A stretch of DNA of 64,000 bases from JBGSWL01 sp041752455 (lineage in GTDB: Bacteria; Pseudomonadota; Alphaproteobacteria; Rhizobiales; Rhizobiaceae). The position numbers and the translations under genes were made by a program. Shown one piece after another: positions 10,211 to 19,105 of this stretch; the stretch's first letter is position 1, and each line of letters starts with the position of its first letter. The stretch spans positions 38,357 to 102,356 of the forward strand of contig JBGSWL010000078.1 of NCBI GenBank assembly GCA_041752455.1, read 5' to 3'. Below the pieces are notes generated by a model. It saw only the letters and a program-made list of their open reading frames with translations. It did not search any database and was not told the origin of the DNA.

Positions 10211-11455
10211 TCACTGCGCCGGGTGAAAAGCGCCGCGGCGCTCGGAAATCACGTGCAGGACCAGGATCACAAGACAGATCGCGGCAACCGGCAAAAGGAT
10301 CCAGTTGAGCATCGCCCAGCCGAGTTCCGCAGAACCGCCGAAAGCATTGACCGTGAAACCGGACATCAGCGAGGCAAAGGCCACCGTGCCAAACAGGGCA
10401 AAGTCATGGACGCCTTGGACCTTGTTCTTTTCCGCCGAGGTGTAGGTCGATGTCAGCATGGCTGTCGCGCCGATGAAGCCGAAGTTCCAGCCGACACCGA
10501 GCAGGATCAGGGCCAGCCAGAATTGCCAGAGTTCAACGCCTGAAAGGGCGACGATGGAACAGACAATCAGGATCAAGAGGCCGGCGGCGACGATGGTCTC
10601 CTTGCCGAAGCGTGCAATCAGGTTGCCGGTGAAGAACGAGGGCGCAAACATCGCCATCACATGCCAGGAAATGCCGAGCGTTGCTTCGGTCTGCGAAAAT
10701 CCGCATCCGACCATGGCCAAAGGTGCGCCGGTCATCAGCAAGCTCATCAACGCGTAGGATGTGACGGCACACAAAAACGCGACGATGAAGCGCGGCTGCG
10801 CGGCTATCGTGGCCAGCGACCGTTCTGTTCCGGCGGCGACCGGCGCGGCATCATCAACATGGTCTTCGAATTTCAGCGTCGCCAGAATGGCAACTCCGAC
10901 AAGTCCAAGGCCGATGACCGACAGGAATGCCCCGGCAAATTCGACCGGTGCCAGGAGGTCCTTGGTCTGGATCACAAGTTGCGGCCCGATGATGGCGGCA
11001 AAGACACCGCCGCCAAGGACCCAGGAAATCGCCTTGGGCTTGAAGATCGGTGGCGAAGCATCGGCGGCGGCAAACCGGTATTGCTGCACGAATGCGCTGC
11101 CGGAACCGATCACCGCAAGGCCGACGGCAAACAGCCAGAACAGATGTTGCAGCAGGCCGAGGGCTGCGACAGCACCGCCGATGGCGGTGACCAACGCGCC
11201 GGAGACAAAACCGAAGCGGCGGCCTGTGGCGCGCATCAGGAGGGCTGCCGGCAAGGCACCTACGGCAACGCCGATATTGAAGCCGGTGACCGGGAGTGTC
11301 GACAGGGATTTGTCGGCCGCCAAGAGATAGTAGCCGGAAAGCCCGCCAATCGAGATCGCCACAGGCGCTGCGGCGCCGACAATGGCCTGGGCGGCGGCAA
11401 TCGTCAGCGCGGTGCGCTTGGCGGCGTCGATGTCACGCGTCGCCTTGGTGCTCAC
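10211..11455 (-). CDS. Major facilitator superfamily transporter
   Basis: Twelve-helix secondary transporter of 414 residues with MFS architecture. Motif-A-like MRATGRRFGF lies between helices 2 and 3, and a second half starts near residue 215. Substrate unknown. The start is the GTG at 11455, overlapping the nusB stop (GTGA); the longer open frame upstream merely reads through nusB in another frame. The gene follows nusB and precedes hppA on the same strand, so it is probably cotranscribed with the riboflavin/nusB genes. There is no signature linking it to riboflavin transport. Confidence 0.88.
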   Translation of the reverse strand: MSTKATRDIDAAKRTALTIAAAQAIVGAAAPVAISIGGLSGYYLLAADKSLSTLPVTGFNIGVAVGALPAALLMRATGRRFGFVSGALVTAIGGAVAALGLLQHLFWLFAVGLAVIGSGSAFVQQYRFAAADASPPIFKPKAISWVLGGGVFAAIIGPQLVIQTKDLLAPVEFAGAFLSVIGLGLVGVAILATLKFEDHVDDAAPVAAGTERSLATIAAQPRFIVAFLCAVTSYALMSLLMTGAPLAMVGCGFSQTEATLGISWHVMAMFAPSFFTGNLIARFGKETIVAAGLLILIVCSIVALSGVELWQFWLALILLGVGWNFGFIGATAMLTSTYTSAEKNKVQGVHDFALFGTVAFASLMSGFTVNAFGGSAELGWAMLNWILLPVAAICLVILVLHVISERRGAFHPAQ

Positions 11456-11946
11456 CGCTTGCCGTCCTTGTCGTCCTTCCGGTGCAGCCGGGCGATGCGG
11501 TCGAGCACGGCGTTGACCATGCGCGGTTCGTCGCTGTCGTCGAAAAAGGCATAGGCGATGTCCAGATATTCGCTGACGACGACCGCGACCGGCACATCGG
11601 GCCGGTGCAGCAATTCGAAGGTTGCAGCGCGCAGCAGCGCCCGCAAGGTCGCATCGAGACGCGACAGCGGCCAGCCTTCGACAAGGCTTTCGCGGATGAT
11701 CGGATCGAGTTGTGTCTGCTCGCGCACCACACCGGCGAGGATCGCGCGGAACCACTGGGCATCGGCGGCGAGATAGGTCTCGCCATCGATTTCCTTGCCG
11801 AGCCGGAATGTCTCGTATTCGGCAGCGGTTTCCAGCACCCCTGCTCCGGACATGTCCATCTGGTACAGCGCCTGAACCGCAGCGAGCCGCGCTGCGCCTC
11901 GCTGGTTTGCGGGACCGGAAACTTTTCTGCCGCCCGAACTTGCCAT
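11452..11946 (-). CDS. nusB: Transcription antitermination factor NusB
   Basis: All-helical RNA-binding protein that works with NusE at boxA to prevent termination in rRNA operons. The N-terminal RGAARLAAVQALYQMDM motif and C-terminal PVAVVVSEYLDIAYAFFDD then VNAVLDRIAR match the family. It is 164 residues, near normal, and lies three bases after ribH, as is common in proteobacteria. Confidence 0.95.
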   Translation of the reverse strand: MASSGGRKVSGPANQRGAARLAAVQALYQMDMSGAGVLETAAEYETFRLGKEIDGETYLAADAQWFRAILAGVVREQTQLDPIIRESLVEGWPLSRLDATLRALLRAATFELLHRPDVPVAVVVSEYLDIAYAFFDDSDEPRMVNAVLDRIARLHRKDDKDGKR

Positions 11947-11949
11947 GGA

Positions 11950-12381
11950 TCAACCGCCGAAGCGCTCCTTCAAACGGTACACGGCGAGTGCTGCCTGCGC
12001 CGCGCCGCCGCCCTTGTCGAGGTCGTCACGGCTGGCGCGCGCGATCGCCTGCGCTTCGTTTTCGACCGTCAGGATGCCATTGCCGATCGCAAGATGCCTG
12101 TTGACCGTCAGATCCATGATGGCGCGGGCGCTTTCGTTGGCCACCACATCGAAATGGTAGGTCTCGCCGCGAATGATGACGCCGAGCGCGACGAAGGCAT
12201 CATATTTCTCCGCCGCAAGGGCGATGGCGCCCGGCACTTCCAGCGCACCGGGGACAGTGACGGTGTCATGCGTTGCGCCGGCAGCATCAAGCGCGGCGCG
12301 CGCGCCAGCCAGCAACATGTCGGCCAGATGGTCGTAAAAACGCGCCTCGACGATCAGGACGCTGGGGGCCTTCTGGCTCAT
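11950..12381 (-). CDS. ribH: 6,7-dimethyl-8-ribityllumazine synthase
   Basis: Penultimate enzyme of riboflavin synthesis; it joins 5-amino-6-ribitylaminouracil with dihydroxybutanone phosphate. The product of 143 residues has the family segments TVPGALEVPGAIALAA (~residues 42-57) and GVIIRGETYHFDVVANESA (~69-87), which contains the catalytic His. It sits between ribE (64 bases upstream) and nusB (3 bases downstream). Confidence 0.96.
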   Translation of the reverse strand: MSQKAPSVLIVEARFYDHLADMLLAGARAALDAAGATHDTVTVPGALEVPGAIALAAEKYDAFVALGVIIRGETYHFDVVANESARAIMDLTVNRHLAIGNGILTVENEAQAIARASRDDLDKGGGAAQAALAVYRLKERFGG

Positions 12382-12444
12382 GGCGATGACTTCCGGTCTG
12401 TCTCAAGTGATATCGATATGGCCTTGATGGCCGGGCGGCACGAC

Positions 12445-13071
12445 CTACGCCCCTTTGGCATGGTCCGCAAGCCGCTCGGCGTAGCGCGCAACATAACGCG
12501 CCAGCATGTCCACCTCGAGATTGACATGGTCACCGGCCTGCCGCTCGCCCCAGGTGGTGACTGCCAGCGAATGGCGGATCAGCAAGACATCAAACCGCGC
12601 ACCATCGACGCCGTTGACGGTCAGCGAGGTTCCGTCGAGCGTGACTGATCCCTTCGGAGCGATCAGCCGCGCCAAGTCATGAGGCGCTTGCAGAACGAAA
12701 CGCACCGCTTCGCCTTCCGGGTTTGCCGAAACGACGGGTATCCTGGCGTCCACGTGGCCGGACACCATGTGACCGCCGTACTCATCGCCGACGCGCATGG
12801 CACGTTCCAGATTGATCCGCGAACCCGGCGCAGCTTGCCCGATGGTCGTCAGGCGCAGCGCCTCTTCCCAGGCTTCGACTTCAAACCAGTGGCCGGCATC
12901 GCCAGCGGTGCCGCGATCAACCACCGTCAGGCAGACACCGGAGCAGGCAATCGACGCACCGATGTCGATCGTGGCCGGCGCATAGCTTGTTGTGATACGG
13001 AGCCGGCGTCCCTCGGCAAGGTCCGTGACGGCGGCAACCGTTCCGATATCGGTGATGATGCCGGTGAACAT
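12445..13071 (-). CDS. ribE: Riboflavin synthase alpha chain
   Basis: Dismutates two lumazine molecules to riboflavin. The start MFTGIITDIG at the ATG 13071 is the invariant family N-terminus; the frame continues upstream but that part is not homologous. Two tandem lumazine-binding repeats are seen, with IACSGVCLTVVDRG in the first and GSVTLDGTSLTVNGV in the second. The gene lies 13 bases after ribD. No FMN riboswitch was found before it, and gaps in the cluster are too short for one. Confidence 0.95.
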   Translation of the reverse strand: MFTGIITDIGTVAAVTDLAEGRRLRITTSYAPATIDIGASIACSGVCLTVVDRGTAGDAGHWFEVEAWEEALRLTTIGQAAPGSRINLERAMRVGDEYGGHMVSGHVDARIPVVSANPEGEAVRFVLQAPHDLARLIAPKGSVTLDGTSLTVNGVDGARFDVLLIRHSLAVTTWGERQAGDHVNLEVDMLARYVARYAERLADHAKGA

Positions 13072-13084
13072 CGGGCAGCTTTCC

Positions 13085-14185
13085 TCAGTGCGCGCGCCAG
13101 AACGAGATGCGGTCCTGACCTGCATCCTCATCGGCCATCAGGCGGTGCGACCGCAAGAGGCCTTGGCGCGACAAGGGTGCGACGATACCGCCCTGCCCGC
13201 CCAAAACTACCGGGCTTTCAAACAGCGCGACGCGGTCGGCAAGACCTTCCGCAAGGAAACTCTCCACGGTTGCGGCCCCGCCTTCGACAAGCACGGACGA
13301 AAGACCTTGTGCGGCCAGATCCTCGACCAGTTCGGGTAGCGCGATGCGGCCCTCGTGCAGTTCGCACGGGATGATCCGGCAACCGCGTGCCGCGAGCGCC
13401 CGGGCGTTTGCGCTGTCCGGCGCAGCGGTGGCGATGGCAAGCGGCGCCTTGTCGAGCGTGGCCACAAGCCGCGAGTCCAGCGGAAGGCGTGCCGCACTGT
13501 CGAGCACGATGCGCAAGGGCGAACGCCATTCCATCCCCTCGATCCGGCAGGTCAGTTCCGGATCATCGGCCAGCGCCGTTCCGATCCCGACAAGGATCGC
13601 ATTGTGCTCGGCGCGCAGCCTGTGGCTTGCATGGCGCGCTTGCGGCCCGGTTATGGCGATCTGACCCGCACCGCGCCGACCGATCATCCCGTCCGCCGAA
13701 ACCGCAAGCTTCAGAGTCACTTCAACGCGCTTTTGCGACGAACGCATGAGGTAGGCTGACAGGCCCTCGAAAGCCTCCTCGGCCATCAGACCCTCGTCGA
13801 CCTTTATTCCGGCCGCGCGCAGGATCGCATGGCCCCGGCCGGATACGCGCGTATCCGGGTCAATCACCGCCGTGACGACCCTTGCAATGCCTGCCGCAAC
13901 CAGCGCCTCGGCGCAGGGCGGCGTACGGCCATGGTGGGCGCAAGGCTCCAGCGTGACATAGGCAGTCGCACCGCGCGCCGCCTCTCCCGCTTCTGCCAAT
14001 GCGATCGTTTCGGCGTGGGGGCGGCCGCCGATCGCCGTCACACCCCTGCCGATGATGACGCCTTGCTGGACAATCACCGTGCCGACGGAAGGATTGGCGG
14101 CGGTCTGGCCCAAATGGCTGCGCGCCACTGCAATGGCTTCGGCCATGAATCGGTGATCGGCGGCGGAAAACTCAGGTTTTCTCAT
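13085..14185 (-). CDS. ribD: Bifunctional riboflavin biosynthesis protein RibD (deaminase/reductase)
   Basis: Deaminates and then reduces the pyrimidine intermediate of riboflavin synthesis. The N-terminal zinc deaminase has the site HAETIAL and the cysteines of TLEPCAHHGRTPPC. The C-terminal RibD_C reductase domain starts near KRVEVTLKLAVSADG (~residue 145) and ends in FWRAH. The chosen start, the ATG at 14185, overlaps the nrdR stop by 14 bases; earlier in-frame codons run through nrdR. Length 366 residues is typical. Confidence 0.95.
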   Translation of the reverse strand: MRKPEFSAADHRFMAEAIAVARSHLGQTAANPSVGTVIVQQGVIIGRGVTAIGGRPHAETIALAEAGEAARGATAYVTLEPCAHHGRTPPCAEALVAAGIARVVTAVIDPDTRVSGRGHAILRAAGIKVDEGLMAEEAFEGLSAYLMRSSQKRVEVTLKLAVSADGMIGRRGAGQIAITGPQARHASHRLRAEHNAILVGIGTALADDPELTCRIEGMEWRSPLRIVLDSAARLPLDSRLVATLDKAPLAIATAAPDSANARALAARGCRIIPCELHEGRIALPELVEDLAAQGLSSVLVEGGAATVESFLAEGLADRVALFESPVVLGGQGGIVAPLSRQGLLRSHRLMADEDAGQDRISFWRAH

Positions 14186-14660
14186 CGTCGGGTGTTTCTG
14201 TTGCAGCCAAGTTGCCACCCAGTTCCCCCAGCAGATCGCGGAAATCGCTGGAATCGCGGAAGTCGCGGTAGACCGACGCGAACCGCACATAGGCGACGTC
14301 GTCCATGGTCTTGAGCGCTTCCATCACCAGATTGCCGATGTCGTCGGCATTGACGTCTTGTTCGCCGGATGCTTCGAGCTGGCGCACGATCCCGGATATG
14401 GCGCGCTCGACGCGCTCGATGGCCACCGGACGTTTCCGCAATGCCACTTCGAACGAACGCGCCAGCTTGTCGCGGTCGAACGGCACACGCCTGCCGTTCT
14501 TCTTGATGACAAAGAGCTCGCGCAGCTGCACGCGCTCGAACGTCGTGAACCGGCCGCCGCAATCGGGACAGACGCGCCGGCGGCGGATCGCAGCGCCGTC
14601 TTCGGCGGGCCGGGAATCCTTGACCTGTGTATTTTCAGAATGGCAGAACGGGCAGCGCAT
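14172..14660 (-). CDS. nrdR: Transcriptional repressor NrdR
   Basis: Repressor of ribonucleotide reductase genes that senses ATP/dATP. An N-terminal zinc ribbon (MRCPFCHSE, then CPDCGGRF at ~31-38) is followed by an ATP-cone domain (VIKKNGRRVPFDRDKLARS). 162 residues is close to normal. It lies between glyA and ribD as in many alphaproteobacteria, with translational overlap into ribD. Confidence 0.97.
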   Translation of the reverse strand: MRCPFCHSENTQVKDSRPAEDGAAIRRRRVCPDCGGRFTTFERVQLRELFVIKKNGRRVPFDRDKLARSFEVALRKRPVAIERVERAISGIVRQLEASGEQDVNADDIGNLVMEALKTMDDVAYVRFASVYRDFRDSSDFRDLLGELGGNLAATETPDDEKT

Positions 14661-14679
14661 GGAAGGCTAGTGAATGGCA

Positions 14680-14729
14680 AATGGTGAATGGTCAATGGTG
14701 TCGCGAGTTCCATTGACCATTTCACCATT
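14680..14729. repeat. Intergenic inverted repeat between glyA and nrdR
   Basis: A 19-base left arm (14680-14698) made of AATGG/TGAATGG/TCAATGG words is repeated in reverse complement at 14710-14729 with one extra base, around an 11-base loop. Further ACCATT words extend to 14740. There is no T run on the minus strand, so it is not a typical intrinsic terminator. Confidence 0.8.
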
Positions 14730-14740
14730 CACCATTGACC

Positions 14741-16048
14741 TTACAAATACTCGTAGATCGGGAACCGGTCCGTCAGCGCGACAACCTTCGCCTTGACGGC
14801 CGCTTCGACTTCGCCGTTGGCGTCTTCGCCATTGGCCGCAAGACCGTCGAGCACTTCGTTGATCAAATTCCCGACTTCGGCAAATTCGGCAATCCCGAAG
14901 CCGCGGGTCGTTGCCGCCGGCGTGCCGAGACGAATTCCCGATGTGACTGCCGGTGGCTGCGGATCGAACGGAACGCCATTCTTGTTGCAGGTGATGTTGG
15001 CGCGGCCGAGCGAAGCTTCGGCGGCCTTGCCGGTCAGGCCCTTGGGCCGCAGGTCGACAAGCATGAGGTGGTTGTCGGTCCCGCCTGAAACGATGTCACA
15101 ACCGCCCTTGCGCAGGGTTTCGGCCAGAACCTTGGCGTTTTCGACGACAGCGCCGACATACGACTTGAATCCCGGTTTCAGGGCCTCGCCAAAGGCGACA
15201 GCCTTGCCGGCGATCACATGCATCAGCGGGCCGCCCTGGATGCCGGGGAAAATCGCCGAGTTGAGCTTCTTGGCGAGCGCCTCGTCATTGGTGAGGATGA
15301 TCCCGCCGCGCGGTCCGCGCAGCGTCTTGTGGGTCGTCGATGTCGCCACATGGGCATGCGGGAACGGGCTTGGATGGTAGCCGGTTGCCACAAGACCGGC
15401 AAAATGCGCCATGTCGACCAGGAAATACGCGCCGACTTCATCGGAAATCGTGCGGAACGCTTCGAAGTCCCAGACGCGACTGTAGGCCGAGCCGCCCGCG
15501 ATGATCAGCTTGGGCTTGTGCTCGTGGGCCAGATCACGGACCTGATCCATGTCGACGATGCCGTCCTGCTTGCGCACGCCGTACTGGATGGCGTTGAACC
15601 ATTTGCCGGACTGGTTCGGCTTGGCGCCATGGGTCAGGTGACCCCCGGCATCGAGGCTCATGCCGAGAATCGTGTCACCCGGCGTGATCAGCGCCTGGAA
15701 GACGCCTTGGTTGGCCTGCGACCCGGAATTGGGCTGGACATTGGCGAACCCGCAGCCGAACAGCTTGGTGATGCGCTCGATGGCAAGGTTTTCGGCGATA
15801 TCGACGAATTCGCAGCCGCCATAATAGCGCCGACCGGCATAGCCTTCGGCGTATTTGTTGGTCATCACCGAGCCCTGCGCCTCCATGACGGCGCGGCTGA
15901 CGATGTTTTCGGAAGCGATCAGCTCGATTTCGTGACGCTGGCGACCGAGCTCCTTGCGGATGGCATCGAAGATGGCCGGATCGCGCGCTTCGAGCGTATC
16001 GTTGAAGAAGGCGTCGTGGGTGGATGCGGTGGCTGCGGCGCTGGACAT
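14741..16048 (-). CDS. glyA: Serine hydroxymethyltransferase
   Basis: PLP enzyme that interconverts serine and glycine while charging tetrahydrofolate; a main source of one-carbon units. The 435-residue protein has the typical motifs IELIASENIVS, YAGRRYYGGCEFVD, and TTHKTLRGPRGG with the PLP-binding lysine. It precedes nrdR on the same strand, separated by a palindromic spacer, and has its own upstream terminator boundary with the L,D-transpeptidase gene. Confidence 0.97.
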   Translation of the reverse strand: MSSAAATASTHDAFFNDTLEARDPAIFDAIRKELGRQRHEIELIASENIVSRAVMEAQGSVMTNKYAEGYAGRRYYGGCEFVDIAENLAIERITKLFGCGFANVQPNSGSQANQGVFQALITPGDTILGMSLDAGGHLTHGAKPNQSGKWFNAIQYGVRKQDGIVDMDQVRDLAHEHKPKLIIAGGSAYSRVWDFEAFRTISDEVGAYFLVDMAHFAGLVATGYHPSPFPHAHVATSTTHKTLRGPRGGIILTNDEALAKKLNSAIFPGIQGGPLMHVIAGKAVAFGEALKPGFKSYVGAVVENAKVLAETLRKGGCDIVSGGTDNHLMLVDLRPKGLTGKAAEASLGRANITCNKNGVPFDPQPPAVTSGIRLGTPAATTRGFGIAEFAEVGNLINEVLDGLAANGEDANGEVEAAVKAKVVALTDRFPIYEYL

Positions 16049-16119
16049 GGGCGTCTCCCGAACAGGACTGTGGCTGCCGGTTTACACGCACACCAAGCCG
16101 GTGTCAGCCGCGCGACAGC

Positions 16120-16153
16120 AAAAAGTCCGCGGCAAGTTGCTGCGGACTTTTTT
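16120..16153. terminator. Bidirectional terminator between L,D-transpeptidase gene and glyA
   Basis: The stem AAAAAGTCCGC / GCGGACTTTTTT is separated by a GGCAAGTTGCT-like loop, with an A run on one side and T run on the other. It lies downstream of the transpeptidase gene on the minus strand. Confidence 0.88.
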
Positions 16154-16174
16154 GATTCACAAATTGTGCGTGGC

Positions 16175-17452
16175 TCAGAGCGACGTTGCGGAGAGCTGCA
16201 ATTCGTCCACACCGTCGCGGCTGTAGATGTCGTCACGGAAGTGCACCACACGGTCCGCAGTCGACCAGCCGGAGATATAGACGAAATAGACCGGCACGGG
16301 CGTCGTGAGCAGGATCGGCGTGTTCACACCGGAGGCGATCACCTGTTCGATCTGCGGGCGAGACCAGCCCGGCGTCGATTCCAGCAGCCACTGCGACAGT
16401 TCGCGAATGTTGTGGACGCGAACGCAACCCGACGATTCGAAACGCAGGAACTGGCCGAACAGGCTCTGCTGCGGCGTATCGTGCATGTAGACGGCATGCG
16501 GGTTGTGGAAGTTGATCTTGGTCGAGGACATCGCGTTGATCTTGCCCGGATCCTGACGGAAACGCAGGTTGACAGCGTCATTGGTCGACCAGTCGATGGT
16601 TTCGGGCGCAATCTCGTTGCCGCCTTCGTCAAACAGGCGAATGGCGTTGCGCGACAGATAGGTCGGATCCTTGCGCATCAGCGGAATGATGTCTTTTTCG
16701 ATGATCGACTTCGGCGCAGTCCAGTACGGATTGAGAATCACTTCATGGATCGCCGACGACAGGATCGGCGTTTGCCGGTCGATCTTGCCGACGATGGCCT
16801 TGTGGCGAAGCGCGACGCGGCCGTTGTCGACGGCTTCGATCTCTGCCGCCGGAATGTTGACCATCACATAGCGGTCGCCGAGGAAGCCGGACATCGAGCG
16901 CAGGCGCACGAGGTTGGTTTCAAGCTGGCCGAGACGAACCGGCGCGGTCACGTTCAGGGCAGCCAGCGTGTAGTTGCCGACCACACCGTCGGCGGTCATG
17001 CCATGGCGGGTCTGGAAACGCTTCAGCGCGCCCTGCAGGAATGTATCGAAGGTCGTGCTGTCACCGGCGCTGCGCGGCAGGTCGCCGGATGCAATCAGGC
17101 GCAGGCGCAGTTCGCGCACCGCATTGTCCCGGACGCCGACCTTCAGCTTCTGCGTTGCGTTGACGCTCGGCCAGCCGCCGGAAGCGACGATCCGGCGATA
17201 GTCGTCGATGGCACCTTCGACAAAGGAGACTGTTTCGGGGCTGAGAATCGGCAGACGCGTGGCCACCTTGGACGTGCGATTGCCACCGGCATCGAACTGG
17301 TCATCCCAATTGCCGCGGCGCGGCGAGTTGAGAATGTCCATGATCGATTGCTGCGCCGACGCGGTTCCCGCGGTCAACAGACCGGCTGCCGCACCACCGG
17401 CGCCAGCCAGGAATGCGCGGCGCGTTTTTTTTCCAAATCCGCTCATTGTCAT
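16175..17452 (-). CDS. Tat-exported L,D-transpeptidase (YkuD domain, PG-binding domain)
   Basis: Periplasmic enzyme predicted to form 3-3 peptidoglycan crosslinks. The N-terminus has a twin-arginine signal (KKTRRAFLAGAGGAAAG) ending near TASAQQ. A peptidoglycan-binding domain is seen around FQTRHGMTADGVVGNYTLAALN (split; ~150-172). The YkuD catalytic region carries MHDTPQQSLFG and ESSGCVRVHN with the active Cys. Start ATG at 17452 or 17467 is ambiguous. A gene for LdtR, the known regulator of such an enzyme in Liberibacter, is encoded about 1 kb away, suggesting the same pair here. Confidence 0.92.
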   Translation of the reverse strand: MTMSGFGKKTRRAFLAGAGGAAAGLLTAGTASAQQSIMDILNSPRRGNWDDQFDAGGNRTSKVATRLPILSPETVSFVEGAIDDYRRIVASGGWPSVNATQKLKVGVRDNAVRELRLRLIASGDLPRSAGDSTTFDTFLQGALKRFQTRHGMTADGVVGNYTLAALNVTAPVRLGQLETNLVRLRSMSGFLGDRYVMVNIPAAEIEAVDNGRVALRHKAIVGKIDRQTPILSSAIHEVILNPYWTAPKSIIEKDIIPLMRKDPTYLSRNAIRLFDEGGNEIAPETIDWSTNDAVNLRFRQDPGKINAMSSTKINFHNPHAVYMHDTPQQSLFGQFLRFESSGCVRVHNIRELSQWLLESTPGWSRPQIEQVIASGVNTPILLTTPVPVYFVYISGWSTADRVVHFRDDIYSRDGVDELQLSATSL

Positions 17453-17567
17453 TTGCCGTATTTCCATGTGTCGCTGACAGGTAGATTGGTGAACAGCCTT
17501 ACCTGCGTCAACTTAACAAAGCGGAAACCATCTTCACGGTCCCGCGACCAAACTGAGGATTTTCCGC

Positions 17568-18410
17568 ATGGATGCAGCGTTTGCGATCACTCTTTCCACG
17601 ACGCTCGGCCTCAGCCTTCTGGCTTTCACGGGAATATGGCTGATTCATGTTTTCACGCAGGATGCGGGGATCGTCGACTACTACTGGGGCCCAGGTTTTG
17701 CGGTGATCGGCATCGTTTACGCCGCGATCATCGGCATATCCGGACTCGCGCAGTGGCTTTTCCTGCTCGCCGTGATTGTCTGGGCCGTCAGGCTCGGTGG
17801 TCATCTGGTGGTTCGCCATCGCGGCTCCCACGTCGAGGAAGCGCGCTATGCGGCGATGCGCACCGCCGGCGGGCCTGGCTGGTGGTGGGCCAGCCTTTTC
17901 AAGGTGTTCCTGCTGCAGGGCGCGCTGCAATGGATGATTGCCGCGCCAGTGCATGTTGCTCTCTCGCCGGCTTCGACCGGTACTGGCGCCGGTTTCGCCT
18001 TCTGGGCCGGGATGGCGATCTTTGCGGTCGGGTTTGCCATAGAATGGATTGCGGACAACCAATTGGCATCGGCCAAGCGCGACCTTTCAGCCCAAGGCGA
18101 GGCTCCGGTCCTCTACGAAGGTGGCCTTTGGGGCGTCGTGCGCCACCCCAACTATCTGGGTGAAATCATGCTCTGGTGGGGACTTGCGCTGGCAGCCGCA
18201 GCGCTTTCCGGCAACGCCATCGCGTTTGCAGGTCCAGTGCTGCTGACACTCGCAATTGTCGGCGTATCGGTGCCGCTGACCGAACAGCACATGCGGAGAT
18301 CGCGTCCCGGCTACAACGACTATGTGCGCCGCATTCCCGCCGTTTTGCCGCGTTTGCGGGCAACGGTCGTGGCGGGCCCCCGCGCTGGCGAGCCGACCGG
18401 CCAAAATTGA
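17568..18410 (+). CDS. DUF1295 family membrane protein (steroid 5-alpha-reductase-like)
   Basis: Integral membrane protein of 280 residues with about seven helices. The C-terminal GLWGVVRHPNYLGEIMLWWG motif is typical of DUF1295 and of isoprenylcysteine methyltransferase/steroid reductase folds, which bind NAD(P)H or SAM. The N-terminal DAGIVDYYWGPGF is also family-typical. The substrate is unknown. It is divergent from the L,D-transpeptidase gene (about 115 bases apart) and convergent with ldtR. Confidence 0.88.
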   Translation: MDAAFAITLSTTLGLSLLAFTGIWLIHVFTQDAGIVDYYWGPGFAVIGIVYAAIIGISGLAQWLFLLAVIVWAVRLGGHLVVRHRGSHVEEARYAAMRTAGGPGWWWASLFKVFLLQGALQWMIAAPVHVALSPASTGTGAGFAFWAGMAIFAVGFAIEWIADNQLASAKRDLSAQGEAPVLYEGGLWGVVRHPNYLGEIMLWWGLALAAAALSGNAIAFAGPVLLTLAIVGVSVPLTEQHMRRSRPGYNDYVRRIPAVLPRLRATVVAGPRAGEPTGQN

Positions 18411-18464
18411 CGCAAAACGGCGCGCAGCATTTTGCCGCGCGCCGGTTCGGTTCTCATCAAGCCG

Positions 18465-18977
18465 TCACAGACGGTAGAGGATCGTGTCGTTCCAGAACCG
18501 GTCGAGGCGCTGCATGGCGCGGTTCATCGACTGGAACTCGCTCGCATTGATGCCGCCAACCGCCTCGATCGAAGCGATGTGGCGACTGTAGAGGTCGGCA
18601 ACGACTTCTGCGACGTCACGGCCCTTTTCAGTCAGCGAAATGCGCACGGAGCGCTTGTCGGCACGCGACTTCTTGTGGTGGATGAAGCCGTCTTCCGCCA
18701 GTTTCTTGACGTTGTAGGAGACGTTCGAGCCCATGTAATAGCCGCGCGAGCGCAGTTCGCCCGCTGTCAGTTCGCCATCCCCGATGTTGAAAAGGAGAAT
18801 GGCCTGAACGGCATTGATATCGTCGCGTCCTGAACGTTCGAACTCGTCCTTGACGACATCCTGCAAACGCCGATGCAGGCGCTCCACGAGTTGCAGCGCT
18901 TCAAGATAAAGCCGACGCAGCGAGTCCTCGTCGGACGCTGCTCGTGGTTCACCCACGAGACCAGACTGGTTGATCAT
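18465..18977 (-). CDS. ldtR: MarR family regulator LdtR
   Basis: Winged helix regulator of 170 residues. The segment GELRSRGYYMGSNVSYNVKK is the recognition region and DKRSVRISLTEKG the wing; both match LdtR of Rhizobiales and Candidatus Liberibacter. There LdtR activates an L,D-transpeptidase gene and affects osmotic tolerance. The nearby Tat L,D-transpeptidase gene supports the name. No metal site is visible. Confidence 0.87.
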   Translation of the reverse strand: MINQSGLVGEPRAASDEDSLRRLYLEALQLVERLHRRLQDVVKDEFERSGRDDINAVQAILLFNIGDGELTAGELRSRGYYMGSNVSYNVKKLAEDGFIHHKKSRADKRSVRISLTEKGRDVAEVVADLYSRHIASIEAVGGINASEFQSMNRAMQRLDRFWNDTILYRL

Positions 18978-19105
18978 TTCATTGCCTCTCTGTCATGCCG
19001 GCGATGTTTCCCGCCTTGTCCGACAACTCTTAGGCAATGCGCATAAAATTCGACTTAAAGCCCGTCGTTAAGATTGTGTGTCGGCTGTGCCGTCCGGGCA
19101 CGTGG

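Noticed and set aside
11456..11953. N-terminal extension of the MFS protein through nusB
   Set aside because: The extension is Arg-rich out-of-frame reading of nusB; the GTG at 11455 overlapping the nusB stop is the natural start.
12382..14185. FMN riboswitch for the riboflavin genes
   Set aside because: The gaps are too short (13-64 bases) and lack the conserved RFN pairing elements.
15218..18163. Long plus-strand open frame opposite glyA and the L,D-transpeptidase gene
   Set aside because: Antisense artefact; no domain, no ribosome site, and the opposite genes are certain.
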